Assembly (NCBI RefSeq): GCF_036884655.1
Contig: NC_088342.1
Span: forward strand, 13,915,001 to 13,979,000
Length of the DNA: 64,000 bases
Origin: Musa acuminata AAA Group
Lineage: Eukaryota > Streptophyta > Magnoliopsida > Zingiberales > Musaceae
Reading direction: 5' to 3'
The translations under genes and the position numbers were made by a program. Under the pieces are notes generated by a model that was not told the DNA's origin, made no database searches, and worked only from the letters and a program-made list of their open reading frames with translations. Shown piece after piece: positions 34,402 to 46,432 of the stretch (position 1 is its first letter; each line of letters begins with the position of its first letter).

Positions 34402-36534
34402 ATATCGTTTGGGATACCACTGGCATCAATAGTTTTAGCGATCACAGGACAGATTGCCAATGTCGCGCAACTCGCGGGACTTGACGCTGTCCGCCTCATC
34501 ATCATCATCGTGGAGGCCGCTGCGAAAGCACGAATCCAGAAGAAGAATTGTCGAGAACTGTCGGATTACTTGCAGCTCATTGGCCATCTCTTGGAACCAC
34601 TCGACATGTCGGATCTCAAGACGTATCCTGAGACGAGAGCGGTATTGGAGCGACTGGAGAATGCTCTGAAGAAGGCCTACATTCTCGTCAACATTTGCCA
34701 GAATCATAGCTTTTTGTATCTCATGGCCATGGGGTGGATGCTTGAGCATCGGTTCCAGAAGGTAGAAGCGGAGATAGAACGGTATTTGAGGCTTATTCCG
34801 CTCATCAATCTCGTGGACGTCCAGCGAGCCAAGGTATATACGCATCTCTATATTCTACGATGTGTTATTATTTTATAATTTTGTGTAGTAATTTGAACTT
34901 TCATTACCCAAAAAATTAATTTTCAAAGTTCATCTTCTTCTGAGTCCCAATCAAATTTAATTAACAATGCCTTTTATTTTGTTTTTGTTTTGTTCCCCTC
35001 CTCTCACAAGAAGGCCAACCACAGAATGGGAAGTCTACTTTGCTCTAGAGTCGAAAATGCATTCCTTGGGATCTTCAGACGCACCAATAGGCTTCAGGTA
35101 GAAAAACCAGCAAGAAGTGGACTTGGACTTGGAGTCGAAACAGCAGCAGGAACGGGTGGTACCGGAGTCGAGGTCGATGCCAACCCAGACCTTGAGACCT
35201 TCCCGCTTAGCCAATTGAAGCGTGCCACAAGGAACTTCTCGCATGGGAACATTGTTGGGGAAGGAGAATTCGCAGTCGTATACAAAGGTCGGATGGATGA
35301 CAAATTCGTTGCTGTAAAGACATGGAAGCTAAACACCAACCAAGGGTTACAGGAGTGGGTGGTGATTCCCTAGACTTGACTTGACTTGACTTTCCATCCA
35401 ATATAACGACTATTTGGTCCCCTGTTTTGCTTGCTTGCTTGCTTACTAATTCGATTTAATATTCTACTTCTGATTTGTGTGCTTAATTAATTTCTTTTGT
35501 TTCCTGTTTCTTGGGGGTGTTGCGCAGAACGAGATGAACGTTTTGCGGAAGCTGTCGCATCCCAACCTCATCAGGCTGCTGGGCTACTGCAAGGAAGAGA
35601 ACGCCGCGTTCCATCTCGTCTACGAGTTCATGGCTAACGGGAGCTTACAGGATCATCTTCTTGAGAGTGAGTATTATACTGTATTCTGATATCCGCGCCA
35701 AAGAGAAATCATCTTACAGGATCATCTTCTTCAACAGAAGGGAAGCCACCGCTCTCGTGGAAGCTGAGAATTAAAATAGCAATCGGTGCTGCTCGATGTC
35801 TTCGTTTTCTACATAAATCGAACAAGCGCATCATCCATCGGGACGTGAAGCCCTCGGTCATCCTGCTTGACTCCGTATGTGATCTTCTCTTTTACGCACG
35901 CTTTGTACAACAATCTAATTTCTCTGTTAAAAATGGGGTGTCCTCACCTCAATCTTTGTTCCCTTGCAGGACTTCAACCCAAAGCTATCCGGCTTGGGTT
36001 GGTCATTGTCATTGAAGGGCCGGACCGGTAAGCGGGGTCGTGTCTCAACGCATGTCTTGGGCACACCTGGATATTTGGACCCCCAGTGCATCACCACTGG
36101 TACGCACAATACATATATACATATCATGCAAGATATCTAGCATATTACGTGTGTTACTCGCCGCTGCCATTTAATACGAGTGAGTGTCTCTTCTCCTTGA
36201 TCAATCAGGTCATCTGGACGCGAAGACGGACGTGTATGCATTCGGGATAGTGTTGCTGCAGATGCTCACTGGTCGGAAGGTGTTCGATCCTGATCGACCG
36301 TGCGCTGAACGCCACTTGGCACAGTTCGCCAAGCCCCATCTCTCATCGGATGCCAAAGAGCTAGCGAGTCTAATGGACCCAAAACTCAATGGGGAGTATC
36401 CTTCGGCGGCCGCTTCTCGACTGGCCCGAATCATCGAAGCATGTATCGAGAAGGAGCATAAGCTCCGACCAACCATGAACGATGTTGTGAAAGCCCTCGA
36501 GAAGATTGACGCCATAAGGATAGGAGGAGATTAG
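34402..36534 (+). CDS. MCAfunc-domain (ARPK-type) receptor-like cytoplasmic kinase, probable pseudokinase
   Basis: Six coding exons join in phase: 34402-34833, 35011-35358, 35528-35666, 35738-35874, 35970-36099 and 36209-36534, all with GT/AG introns, giving about 503 residues. Residues 1-144 match the MCAfunc/ARPK region known from plant MCA1 and rice kinases ([25 protein letters not shown]). The kinase domain follows [13 protein letters not shown]: Gly loop [11 protein letters not shown] (about 227-237), VAVK Lys247, Glu262, HRD with Asp342. The catalytic-loop Asn is Val347 ([11 protein letters not shown]). The DFG position reads GLG (360-362), so the metal-binding Asp is gone; the APE position reads DPQ. 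No signal peptide or membrane segment is seen. Catalysis is doubtful; a scaffold role is inference. An in-frame TAG lies just upstream (34399-34401) and the likely start is ATA at 34402, so the start may be lost. Confidence 0.82.
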
Positions 36535-37491
36535 AAGCTGTTCATAATTCTGTTAATATTCTGTAAATATTGAAATAATATTCAGAGGTCGTCGGACTTG
36601 TGGCTGGAATTAGATGAATGGTTCCAAGCGTTCAGTCTTCTTCAGTCGGTCGAACCTCCTCCCACATTATTATACTGCCAAACATATTTCTTCTTTTCTT
36701 TTTCCTTATTACCACTGCCAATATCTAGAACAATATAACGGAAAGGTCCAAACAAGCCGAACGTTTCCAACGTCATATCTCATCCACCGAGATCATCACA
36801 AGACAAGACGGACGGAGGCTGCATCTGTCATCCTCATCCCAAGCAACTAAAAGGCAGGCCAACTAATCGGTTCATCAACAATTTGTTAACAAAATAATTC
36901 ATAAATTAAATATGCAGTAGAATATCAAGTTCTCTTCAGCTGTACTTGTTCAAGAATAATCTTTGGATAAACAACACAAAATTAATTGGATGGATGATGT
37001 ACTCAACAACAGTTGGTGTCTTTTGGTCTGTGCTTTATCAAACTTGAAAGAATTCCTATTCTATATATATATAATGTAATTTTTAAATATTTAATGTATT
37101 ATTTTTATTGCTGTCATTCACCACAAAGCAATTAAAAAGTATTTTTGAGGTAAATTTCTTTTTAAAAACAATTTTATTTGGTTATTGATATTGTGTAACT
37201 TATATCATCATCATCATGATAATAATGTAATTGAAACCACCTAATTTGACACGTGGACCATGTTGTTTATTATGAGATTCCAATGACATTTGAAATTTGA
37301 ACATTCTTCCACATGGTTCATATGTCGCAATAACATAAAATGGTGACGAATGATAATATTTTATGTGATAAAAAAACTCTTAGTCACATCAAAACTCATT
37401 CTTATATAAAGGATGCAATACATGAATTATAATGGTTTTATCCAATTCATTTAATACTTCATTTCACTCCACATATGTTACTGTTAGGATC
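36535..37491. other. Intergenic region downstream of the kinase gene
   Basis: Holds the 3' UTR of the kinase (AT-rich, AATAATATTC near 36576) and then AT-rich DNA with short repeats such as ATCATCATCATG near 37207. No gene or TE terminus seen. Confidence 0.6.
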
Positions 37492-39099
37492 GGAGTGGCC
37501 CTATCGGGGTGATTTAATTCAGCGGATTGAAATTGGTAAGTTTGAAATCGATTTTGTAAACGTATAGAGATTTCGATTCGACAAAGGACTTAGTAAAAAT
37601 AGCTCGAGTAAAGGAAGGAGATGAAAACCAAAAGTTTGCTACTAAGTAAATAAATGTTTCAGAAAGTTAAACACTCAAACATTCAAGAAACACCACAATT
37701 TAAAGTGGTTCGGTCAAATGATCTACATCCACTTGCGAAGCCTTCTTTGATGAGGCTCCTAACTTCCACTAGCATATCACTTTGAAGGACAAGGACCAAA
37801 TACCCCTCTTACAACCTTGTTACAAGTGGTCCACACTCTTATAGATTTTTCAAAGAGAAAGAGAGAGGTGAACACTTAAGCTATTGAAAATAAGACTTTG
37901 CTGAAGCTTTTTCTCAATTTCTAACTTCTCAAAAAGCTGTTATCTCTATTGAGAATTGAGGGGTATTTATAGGCCCTAAGGGGATTCAAATTTGAGCTCC
38001 AAATTTGAATTACTTTTGGGTTCCCGGTGCTGGCAGTGCCACTGCCTGTCAGTGGCGGTGCCACCACCTGTTAGTGTCTGACACTGACAGTGTACTGGCG
38101 GTGCCACCACTAGACCTCTCGGGTTCTGAGCGATGCCACCGCCGGACCTCTTGGGTGCTGGGCAGTGCCATTGCCCAGTCCGACGGTGCCACCGCATGGA
38201 CTTTTCATATCACTGGTTGGGCTCGAAATTTGGCCCAAACCAGCCCAAACTTGGGCCCAATTGGCCCCTAACTGGGTTATATGATTAACCCTTAATCTTA
38301 ACCCAAATTATATGCAAACTATGAAATGAAGACATAGCCCTAAGCAAATTTTTAACCGGCAACATCGAGTTTCCTTCCGGCGAGCTTTCCGGTGAACTTC
38401 TGGCGGACTTCCGATACACCCTCGGATTTCTTCTGATGGACTCTCAGTAGGCTCCCAGTCTTGTGGCGAGTTCAATGAGTCTTTGGCAAGTATCTGAACC
38501 TTCTCAGTGATCTTCGCGAACCTCCGATGATCTTTCCGGCGGACTTTCGAAAACTTCGGCAAGTCATCGATTCTTTCTCGATTGGCTTCGACAGCACTTC
38601 CGACGATTCTTTGGACTTTCGGTAGACTCTCGAACACCCATCGAACTTGACTCCGGTAAACTTGCTTTATGTCTTTATGCTATCGTAGTTAATCCTGCAT
38701 ATGTAAAACACACTTCAATCTAGACAATTAATCCAAAGCATCTAATCAAGTTGTCTTGCATGTCATTGGTCCCTCGACGCTTCATTCGATTCTTCGGCGC
38801 ATCATCCTCTCCTATGGCCTATTGCCCAATTGGCCAGTTGACTCTGCAACTCTGATATCTTTGGTGCAATGTCCGCTCTTCTTGGCCCGATGCCCGAATC
38901 TACGGCTCAAAGCCTTCTATCGATACGTCGACCGATCCACCTGCCTGACGTCCAATCTTCTAACACATTCCTCCAACCCAACATGATTTTCCTACTTTAA
39001 TTATCTCATCTTGATCGAAGCATCCTACGTCACTCAAAACGTAGATTAAAACATAAACACATATTAATTGGTTTCATCATCAAAATCCGAGATTCAATA
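37492..39099 (-). repeat. Solo SIRE-like LTR, minus strand
   Basis: TGTTAGGATCGGAGTGGCCC at the left end and GAGATTCAATA at the right end are the two termini of the family read in reverse. There are palindromes (38020-38200) and a TATA box (complement of GGGGTATTTATAGGCCC, near 37961). GTTAC (37487-37491) and ATTAC (39100-39104) flank it, a target duplication with one mismatch. There is no internal region, so this is a solo LTR left by recombination between LTRs. Confidence 0.85.
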
Positions 39100-39104
39100 A
39101 TTAC

Positions 39105-40540
39105 AATGCAAAACATTCTCTAAACGAGGACTTTATAAGTCTATTTTTGAATGTTTCTCAATCATTCATGGTACAAACTTTGTTCATGCATGCTTTATGT
39201 GCAAAAAATACTATTTATAAATTTAAAAATAATATATCACATCAAATACTAGATAAACTAATAATCTCCATATGCTCCACACAACCTTTTATATTGCATT
39301 GTCGACAAACATTTTGGTCATGAGATTCTTATTCTTGAACTTTGTAAATATCTTATGATTTTTTTTACTGTAAAATTTGGCTTGGTCTCAATATCCCTAT
39401 TTTAAATTCTTCTCCTCTAATACATTTTAGAGATGTCATTGACCCTATATCAATTCATTCAATAGTTACTAATCCAAAAATCAAGTCTTTAAATCAAATA
39501 AATATTTTTTTTATTTTTTATAAAATAATCTCAATTTTTTATTTATAAGCTTATCACTTTAATCAAGTATTGAAAATTCTCGAATAATGAGTAGCAATAT
39601 CCGAAGAACATAGTGTTTTGTCATAGAATGGTATATGGGACTTAGTCAAAACGTTGTGAGGTGTAAATGGATTTTTCATATCAAATGAAATTCTAATAAG
39701 TTCATCAATAAATATAAAGTAAGACTTGTTGTAAAATGATTTCATCAACGTCCAAACCTTAAGTACCATGACACATTTAGATCAGTTGTGAAGCCAATAA
39801 TAATTTATATTATTTTGTCTTACTTTGTCTAACAAATGGGGACTTTGATAGTTCAAAATGAATAATGCATTTCTTCGTAGTCAAATTTCTGATAATATAT
39901 TTATGAGATAATATATTTCTGATCATAATCTCTCTTAACATATCTGTAAGTTGTGCAAGGTAATCTCTAGGCCTTTTATAATATTATGAACTTCCAACAC
40001 ATAGTTTTAGTTAGATTTTATAATTCTTAATCTGATAATTTGTTATTCATTTATTCTCATGAAGGCATAATCATGTTTTTACTAATTTATATAGATGACT
40101 TAATTATTACTGGTAATAAATTAGCAATAATTAATCAATTTTTTATCAAATATCTCGAGTCCCATAGCTATTTTCTTGGGGTTCAAGTAATTAACATGGC
40201 AAATAGTTTATTTCTTTCTCAACAAAAGTATATTTATGCCAAAACTATTACTACACCAATCGCTATAAGTATTCCTCGTACTTTATTTGATAGTGCTAAT
40301 CTCAATAACACCACCGAGTATCATCAAGTTGTCGGCAATCTATATTAATCGATATTTACTCATATTATCTCTCTTTATGCACAAGCCTACTATCAATCAT
40401 TTAATAGCTATTAAATGTCTTTTTTGATAGTTAATGGGTATTATTGATCATGGCTTATTTCTCTAAAAGGACTTTCTTATATTGATTTGTTTCTTATATT
40501 GCTTTATACACTTTTCAATATCGATTGAGCATGTAATAAG
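39105..40540 (+). pseudogene. Decayed Ale-like copia integrase and RT, 5' half
   Basis: Very degraded. The block near 39660-39790 reads as RT start (CKWIFHIK, INKYKVRLV, FHQRP, HDTF). The block at 40040-40345 has LIYIDDLIITGN, YFLGVQVI and the following RT tail. The style fits the Ale/Retrofit lineage. It is interrupted at 40541 by a SIRE solo LTR and resumes at 42486. Confidence 0.7.
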
Positions 40541-42485
40541 TGTTGAATCTCGTATTTTGATGATGAAACCAATTGATAATTGTGTTTATATTTTAATTTA
40601 CGTTTTGAGTGACGCAGGATGCTTCGATCAGGATGAGACAATTAAAGCAGGAAAAATCATGTTGTGCTGGAGAAACATGTCAGAAGATTGGACGTCGGGC
40701 CGATGGATCGGTCGACGTATCGATAGAAGGCTTCGGGCTGTGGACTTGGACATCGGGCCAAGAAGAGCGGGTATTGTGCCAAGGATATTGGAGTTGCGGA
40801 GTCAACTTGCCGATTGGGCAATAGGCCGCAGGAGAGGACGATGCGCCAAAGAATCGGACGAAGCGTCGAGGGACGAATGACATACCGGACAACTTATTTA
40901 ATTGCTTAGGATTAATTGTCTCGATCGAAGTTTTGTTTTAATTGTGCAGGATTAACTATGATAACGATGAAGATATAAAGCGAAATAAAGTGTCGGAGTC
41001 AAGTGCGAAGGATTCGTTGCAAGTTCGAGAGTTCGACGGAAGTCCGAAGGTTCATCGGGAACGCTACCAGAACTAGCCGAGAATGAGTTGGGAGCTTGCC
41101 GAAGGGTTTTTCGGAAGCTCGCCGGAAGGTTCATTGGAAGTTCACGGAGCTCGCCGAGAAAGATCGGAGCTTGCCGAAGAAGCTCGTTGGACCTCGCTAA
41201 GATCAAATCGTGAAGTCTAGGAGCTTGCCGGGAGTCCGCAGAATGGTTTCCGAGAGTTCATCGGAAGACCACCGGAAGTTTGCCGAAAGCTCGCCAGAAA
41301 AAGTCTTGACTTACGGACTTTGTAATAGCTTAGAAAATGTCTTTAAATTCATAGTTAGCACGTTAATTAGGGTTAGGATTAGGTGTTAATCCTATAACCC
41401 AAGTAGGGGCCAATTGGGCCCAAGTTCGGACTGGTTTGGGCCAAGTTTGGAGCTCAACCAGTGAGCTAAAATAGTATAGGCGGTAGCATCGCCCAGGAGA
41501 GGATCTCCCAGCGAAGCTGGGTGGGGCAACTGCCCCAAGCAAGCGGTGGCACCGCCTAGGGCACGGTCTTCGAGTTCTGGTTGGGCGGTGCAACCGCCTC
41601 TGACAGCGGTGCAACCGCTTGAGCTCGGTCTCCGAGCTCTAGTTGGGCGGTGCAACTGCCCCAGTCAGGCAGTGCAACCGCCCCTGACAAGCGGTGGCAT
41701 CGCCTAGAGGCTCAATCTTCGAGCCCTGTCAGGCGGTGCAACCGCCAGACCCCGGAATTCTGGGAGATGACATATTTGAGCTCCAAATTTAAACTGGTTT
41801 GGAGCCTATAAATACCCCTCCAATCCCTGGGTAAAATAGACAAGCACAGAGAGATTAAAAGAGAGAAAACACTGCTGCAATCTCTAGAATTTTCGTCCTC
41901 TAGCTTAAGTGTTAGAATTCTGTTTAAGAGAGGAGAGTGAGTGCTTGTAAGGGTTGTCTCCTAAACCCAGTAAAAGGAGAAGAGGGGTGTAAGAAGGAGG
42001 TTGATCTTCACCTAATAAAGCAAGATCGTTAGTGGATGCCGGTGGCCTCGACGGAAGAGGAATCAGAGGAGTGGATGTAGGTCACGATTGACCGAACCAC
42101 TGTAAACTCCCGTCTTCTCTGGTTTGCATTTACTTTGAGCTTATTATCCTTATTGCAAACCTCCTTCATAGCTTACTACCTTCTGCGCTTTTACGATTGC
42201 GTTTCCAAGCTCTATATTTTCCGAATCGTGTTTAGACGTAAATCGCTTTTCTCGTATGAACATCGTATTTCAGTTTGCGCTTACATTCTGATTTCCATCA
42301 CAATAGCAAACTGCCTTAACAGATTCATTTTAACTGCTTCTTGCCTAATCACAAGTTAAAGTGATTTATGAATCGGCTTTTCTATTGAAATCGGCTTTGT
42401 CGTACGTACGCAGTTTTAAACGTTGAAAGTTTTTCGCTGCACTAATTCACCCCCCCCCCCCCTCTTAGTGCTCTTGATCCTAACA
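40541..42485 (+). repeat. Solo SIRE-like LTR, plus strand
   Basis: Full-length LTR of 1945 bases, from TGTTGAATCTCG to TTGATCCTAACA. It contains GAAGTTCG-type repeats, GCGGTGCAACCGCC palindromes (41470-41750), a TATA box (CCTATAAATACCCC, near 41806) and a C tract (42450-42462). Flanks ATAAG (40536-40540) and ATAAT (42486-42490) look like a target duplication with one change. It splits an Ale-like copia remnant. Confidence 0.88.
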
Positions 42486-43200
42486 ATAATGACAACAATA
42501 TATCTATTACTTCTTATATCATATTTCTTGGTCATAATTCAATCTCTTAGAGTTCTAAGAAACAATGCTCTATTGCAAGAACTTCTACGAAGAGTGAATA
42601 TTGAACTTTGTTGGATTCAATCATTACTACATGAATTATTTGTCATAATATTTGATCCTCCACATATATATTGTGACAATATTAGGGCAACAAATCTATG
42701 TGCTAATCTTATATTTTACTCTTGAATGAAACATATAGCTATCAACCTTTATTTTATTTATGACAAAGTTTAAAATGATGAGCTATGTATATCTTATGTC
42801 TCAATCTTCATCAACTTGCAATGCTCTTATCAAGCCCTTTTTCTTGTCAACAATTCCTTTTACTGTGGTTCAAAATCAATGTCTCTGATGTGAGCATAAT
42901 CTTGTGAAGGCATATTAGGAAAGATATTATTGAGAAAAATAAATTATGATAAGATTATCATAATCCTCTCAATTTTTTGATACTATATTATCATGATTCT
43001 AAATCATAAAAATTATAATAACATGTTATCATGATTCTATCAATAATGAAGATCATGATTTCAACATGATCTCCTAAATTATGAAATGATTTAGTGAATA
43101 TTTTATATTTAATATCGATTAAAAAATATATAATTATTATATTTTATAATATCTTTTTATGTATATAAATTAATACTCATTATCAATAAAATTTTAATTT
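42486..43200 (+). pseudogene. Decayed Ale-like copia RNase H, 3' half
   Basis: Reads as copia RNase H (TSYIIFLGHNSIS, SSKKQCSIARTSTKSEY-like, CWIQSLLHEL, YCDNIRATNLCANLIF). It continues the remnant broken at 40540. Several stops. Downstream is AT-rich DNA without features. Confidence 0.75.
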
Positions 43201-43854
43201 ATCATTTCTTCTCACATACAAGGTAGATCACATGATCAGTGTGACAGAGCTTTTATCAAGTCTATAAGCATAACACAAGAGGCTAAATCTCTTGAGGAAG
43301 CTCATCGTATGGTCAGAAGTGAGATTCTAAAGTAATTTGCCGAACTCCGTAATAGCTCGAGTCAACTTTCCATTCCATTGGTGTTATGTGGCCCAATTTT
43401 GACACATTTGGTGGTATAACGGTGTCAGCCCTGTAGGCTCATGTCCTGAATGACGTCGTGATGTCAGCTAGGTAGTGGATAAAGGTGATGTGGTGACTAC
43501 GTGTCTGTTAGATGGTGATGATGTGTCAACTTTCCATCTGTCTGCTAAAGGTATATAAGAGATCAAAGGTTGAGTCAAAAAGAAAAACAATCTCCCTCGT
43601 GCTAGAATACTTTTTTTACCTAAACAAAAAGCTCCCCAATCCAATTGGAGATGATCAGATCTGGGAAACATATATATTTGGGTCATGATCCTACAACAAA
43701 AGAAAAGTAAATAAAATATGATGATTCCTTATCTCTATCTCCCATTTGAGTGGAGAAGCTGACTCTCTGGTCAAAAGGAAGTTCATGAAGTTATCCGTTG
43801 AACTCAAGATTAGGATAATGCTTTCCCTTGTGCATGTTTCTTGGAGGTGCATAG
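43201..43854. other. Unassigned intergenic DNA
   Basis: Non-coding. A promoter-like GTATATAAGAG is at about 43551 and may belong to an unrecognised LTR or to the lost 5' part of the duplicated kinase. The end (about 43830-43854) resembles the intron just upstream of kinase exon 3. Confidence 0.4.
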
Positions 43855-44395
43855 AACGAGATGAACGTTTTGTGTAAGATGTCGCACCCCAACCTGGTCA
43901 GGCTCATGGGCTGCTGCAAGGAAGAGAACACGACCTTCATGGCTCGCGGGAGCTTACAGGATCATCTTCTTTGGAAAGAGTATTTTAATATCACATCTAA
44001 CATTCAGAATTTACAGCATCGCACTTGATTTCGTTTTCCACCATTTCTCACAGAAATGTATGCGGCAAAGCCTTAGGAGTAGTAGATCCGTAATGCCCAC
44101 CACGATCCCTTCCTTTAGGGCAGGCTTTAACGCACTCAAAATGGTCGGGGACGATTCCATAGTGTTATCATAAATGTTGTTATCTATTTATTTCTTTATT
44201 TGAAGTGGCAACAAAATATCACTAAACTCTTTATTTATTTATTTAATTTTTCTTTACGTAACTTCATGGATATTTATTTCAATCGGTATATTTTTTCCTC
44301 TAATAAACAGAAGAATGAACGTTCGTGGAGGCTAAGAATTAAAATAGCAATTGGTGCTGCTATTGCTATTTTAATTATTTACGTAACTTGATGGA
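43855..44395 (+). pseudogene. Broken second copy of kinase exons 3 and 4
   Basis: 43855-43972 aligns with exon 3 of the kinase gene (AACGAGATGAACGTTTTG; GAGCTTACAGGATCATCTTC) but lacks the bases encoding the HLVYEF region. 44308-44370 aligns with the start of exon 4 (TGGAGGCTAAGAATTAAAAT). The splice acceptor before exon 3 is changed from GCGCAG to GCATAG. The two parts are separated by about 335 bases of unrelated or diverged intron, and other exons are absent. Most likely a decayed duplicate of the gene about 8 kb upstream. Confidence 0.85.
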
Positions 44396-45005
44396 TATTT
44401 CACTTCTATATTTGGGCTGTACCACTGTTTGACGGTTTCGAAAACTGAGTCTGAGCAGTACTATCGCCTACATCGGAGATTATCATAATGGTTCTATCAA
44501 TTTGGGTTACTGTTTGGGCATTTCACTTAGCCCAACACAACCCAAACTTAGGCCCAATTGGTTCCTAATTGAGTTTACTTAATTACATTCTAAACCAACT
44601 CAATTAGACTCTAAACTAACTTGATCTAGACATAATTGATTACAAGCGAATCCTTGTTGTCCGGCATATTATTGGTTCATCCGACGCTTCATCCAATCCT
44701 TCGGCACATTGTCCTATTTTGTGGCCTTTTGCCCAATCGGCATGTTGACTCCATAACTCTGATCTCCTTGGCACAATGTCCGCTCTTCTAGGCCTGATGC
44801 TCGAATTCTCGTCCCGAAGCCTTCTATCGACACATTGAACATTCCTTCGGCCCGACGTCCAATCTTCTGATATGTTCACTTTGGCCCAATATCCGATTCC
44901 TTCTACTTTAATCAATTTGCCTCTCCTGATCGACGTTAGCCCTACGTCACTCAAACACATATTGGATCAACACTATCAATTGGTTTCATCATCAAAATAT
45001 GAGAT
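44396..45005 (-). repeat. Minus-strand SIRE-like LTR, partial
   Basis: Read in reverse it starts near 45005 (TGCATCTCATATTTTGATGA) and continues through the CATCGGGCC-type block (44790-44900) to about 44410, where the palindrome region breaks off. The 3' part of the LTR is missing. Confidence 0.7.
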
Positions 45006-45109
45006 GCAATATGACATACTTTGGTGAGAGAATATAAAGGAGTCATAATAACATAGAAGTTTAGAATGAACTTATATAGGCATTGATATATACCTAGGAA
45101 GCTTCGAAC

Positions 45110-46432
45110 TATTAATTCTCAAATTTTGATGATAAAATCAATTGATGAAGTTATGATCTAATCAGTATCTGAGTGACATAGGACTAACTTTGATCATAGA
45201 AAGATAAATCAATTAAAGTAGGAGAATCAAACGTTGGGCCAGTGAGCATCATGTCAGGAGATTGGACGTCAGGCCGGAGGACTGGTCAACGTGCCGACAA
45301 AAGTACTTTGTACCATGAGTTCAGGTATTGAGCCAGAAGGATCATATATTGCACTAAGGAGATTGGATGTTGCGAGAATTCAACATGTCGATGGATCGGG
45401 CAAAACACTCTAGGAGAGGATGATGTGCTGAAGGTTCGGACAAAGCATCGGATGAACCAATAACATGCCAGACAACATAATATTAGTGTTTGTAATTGAC
45501 CATGTCTTAATCAAAATAGTTTAGGTTATAATTGAGTTAGTTTTGGGTGTAACCATGCTAACTCAATTAGGAGCCCATTGAACTTAAGTCAGGACTGATT
45601 TGGGCCCGTTGGAAGGCTCATTCAATGACCAAAGCTAGGTCAGGCGATGGCACTACTAGAATAGGTGGTTGAACCACCTATGAATTGGAACATATGAAGT
45701 GTATGTTTTTCAAAAGATTAAGCGGTGGTACCACTAGTATTAGGCAGTGGTACCGCCCATACTAGCGGTGGTATCACCCAAACATAATCTCTCAGACTAT
45801 ATTAGGTAGTGGCACCACCCAAACTAAGAGATGGTACCACCAGTAAACTGGGCTACAAGTAGTGGTACTGCATAGTACTAGCAGTGGTACCGCTAGTATC
45901 TAGAAAATCGGGGATTTAAATTTTGGCTTTACTTTTAGAAGCTATTTGGGACCTATAAATACCCCACTCATTTCTACTTAGGATAGTAAGAAAAAAAAAT
46001 AGAAAAGAAAAAAAGAATTCTTATGAAAAAAAAGAGTTGTAATCTCTCTTAAAGTGTAGAGTCTCTTCCTCCTAGTGTTTAGAGGTCTTTTTAAGAGAGA
46101 ACTGAGCTCCTAGTGTAAAAGAGAGTTGTAAAGGTTATCTCCTAATCCTGTGAAAAGGAGAACGAGTTGTAAAGAGGGTAGTTATTCTTTATCTATTGAA
46201 AGAAGATTGTTAGTAACCATTGGTGGCCTCGATAGAAGAGGAATCGGGAGTGGAGTAGGTCACGATGAACAAATCATTAAAAAATCGATTTACATTTACT
46301 TTATGCTTTTTATTCATACTGTAAATTGATTTACTTGCTTACTACTCTTATGAATAAGTTAAACACATTTTCGATACGGGTTTGATCAAACAAGTTTTTA
46401 AATCATCGTAACTTTACGCGATGAAATGTTTT
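45110..46432 (+). repeat. Diverged SIRE-like LTR, 3'-truncated
   Basis: Starts TATTAATTCTCAA. It contains GGTGGTACCACT-type palindromes (45640-45900), a TATA box (CCTATAAATACCCC, near 45951) and the post-TATA leader. Before reaching its terminus it changes, near 46432, into the end of an Angela-like LTR, giving a hybrid LTR. Confidence 0.7.

Noticed and set aside
39563..39769. Minus-strand frame of 68 codons
   Set aside because: Shadow of the decayed Ale-like RT on the plus strand, where CKWIFHIK and INKYKVRLV can be read.
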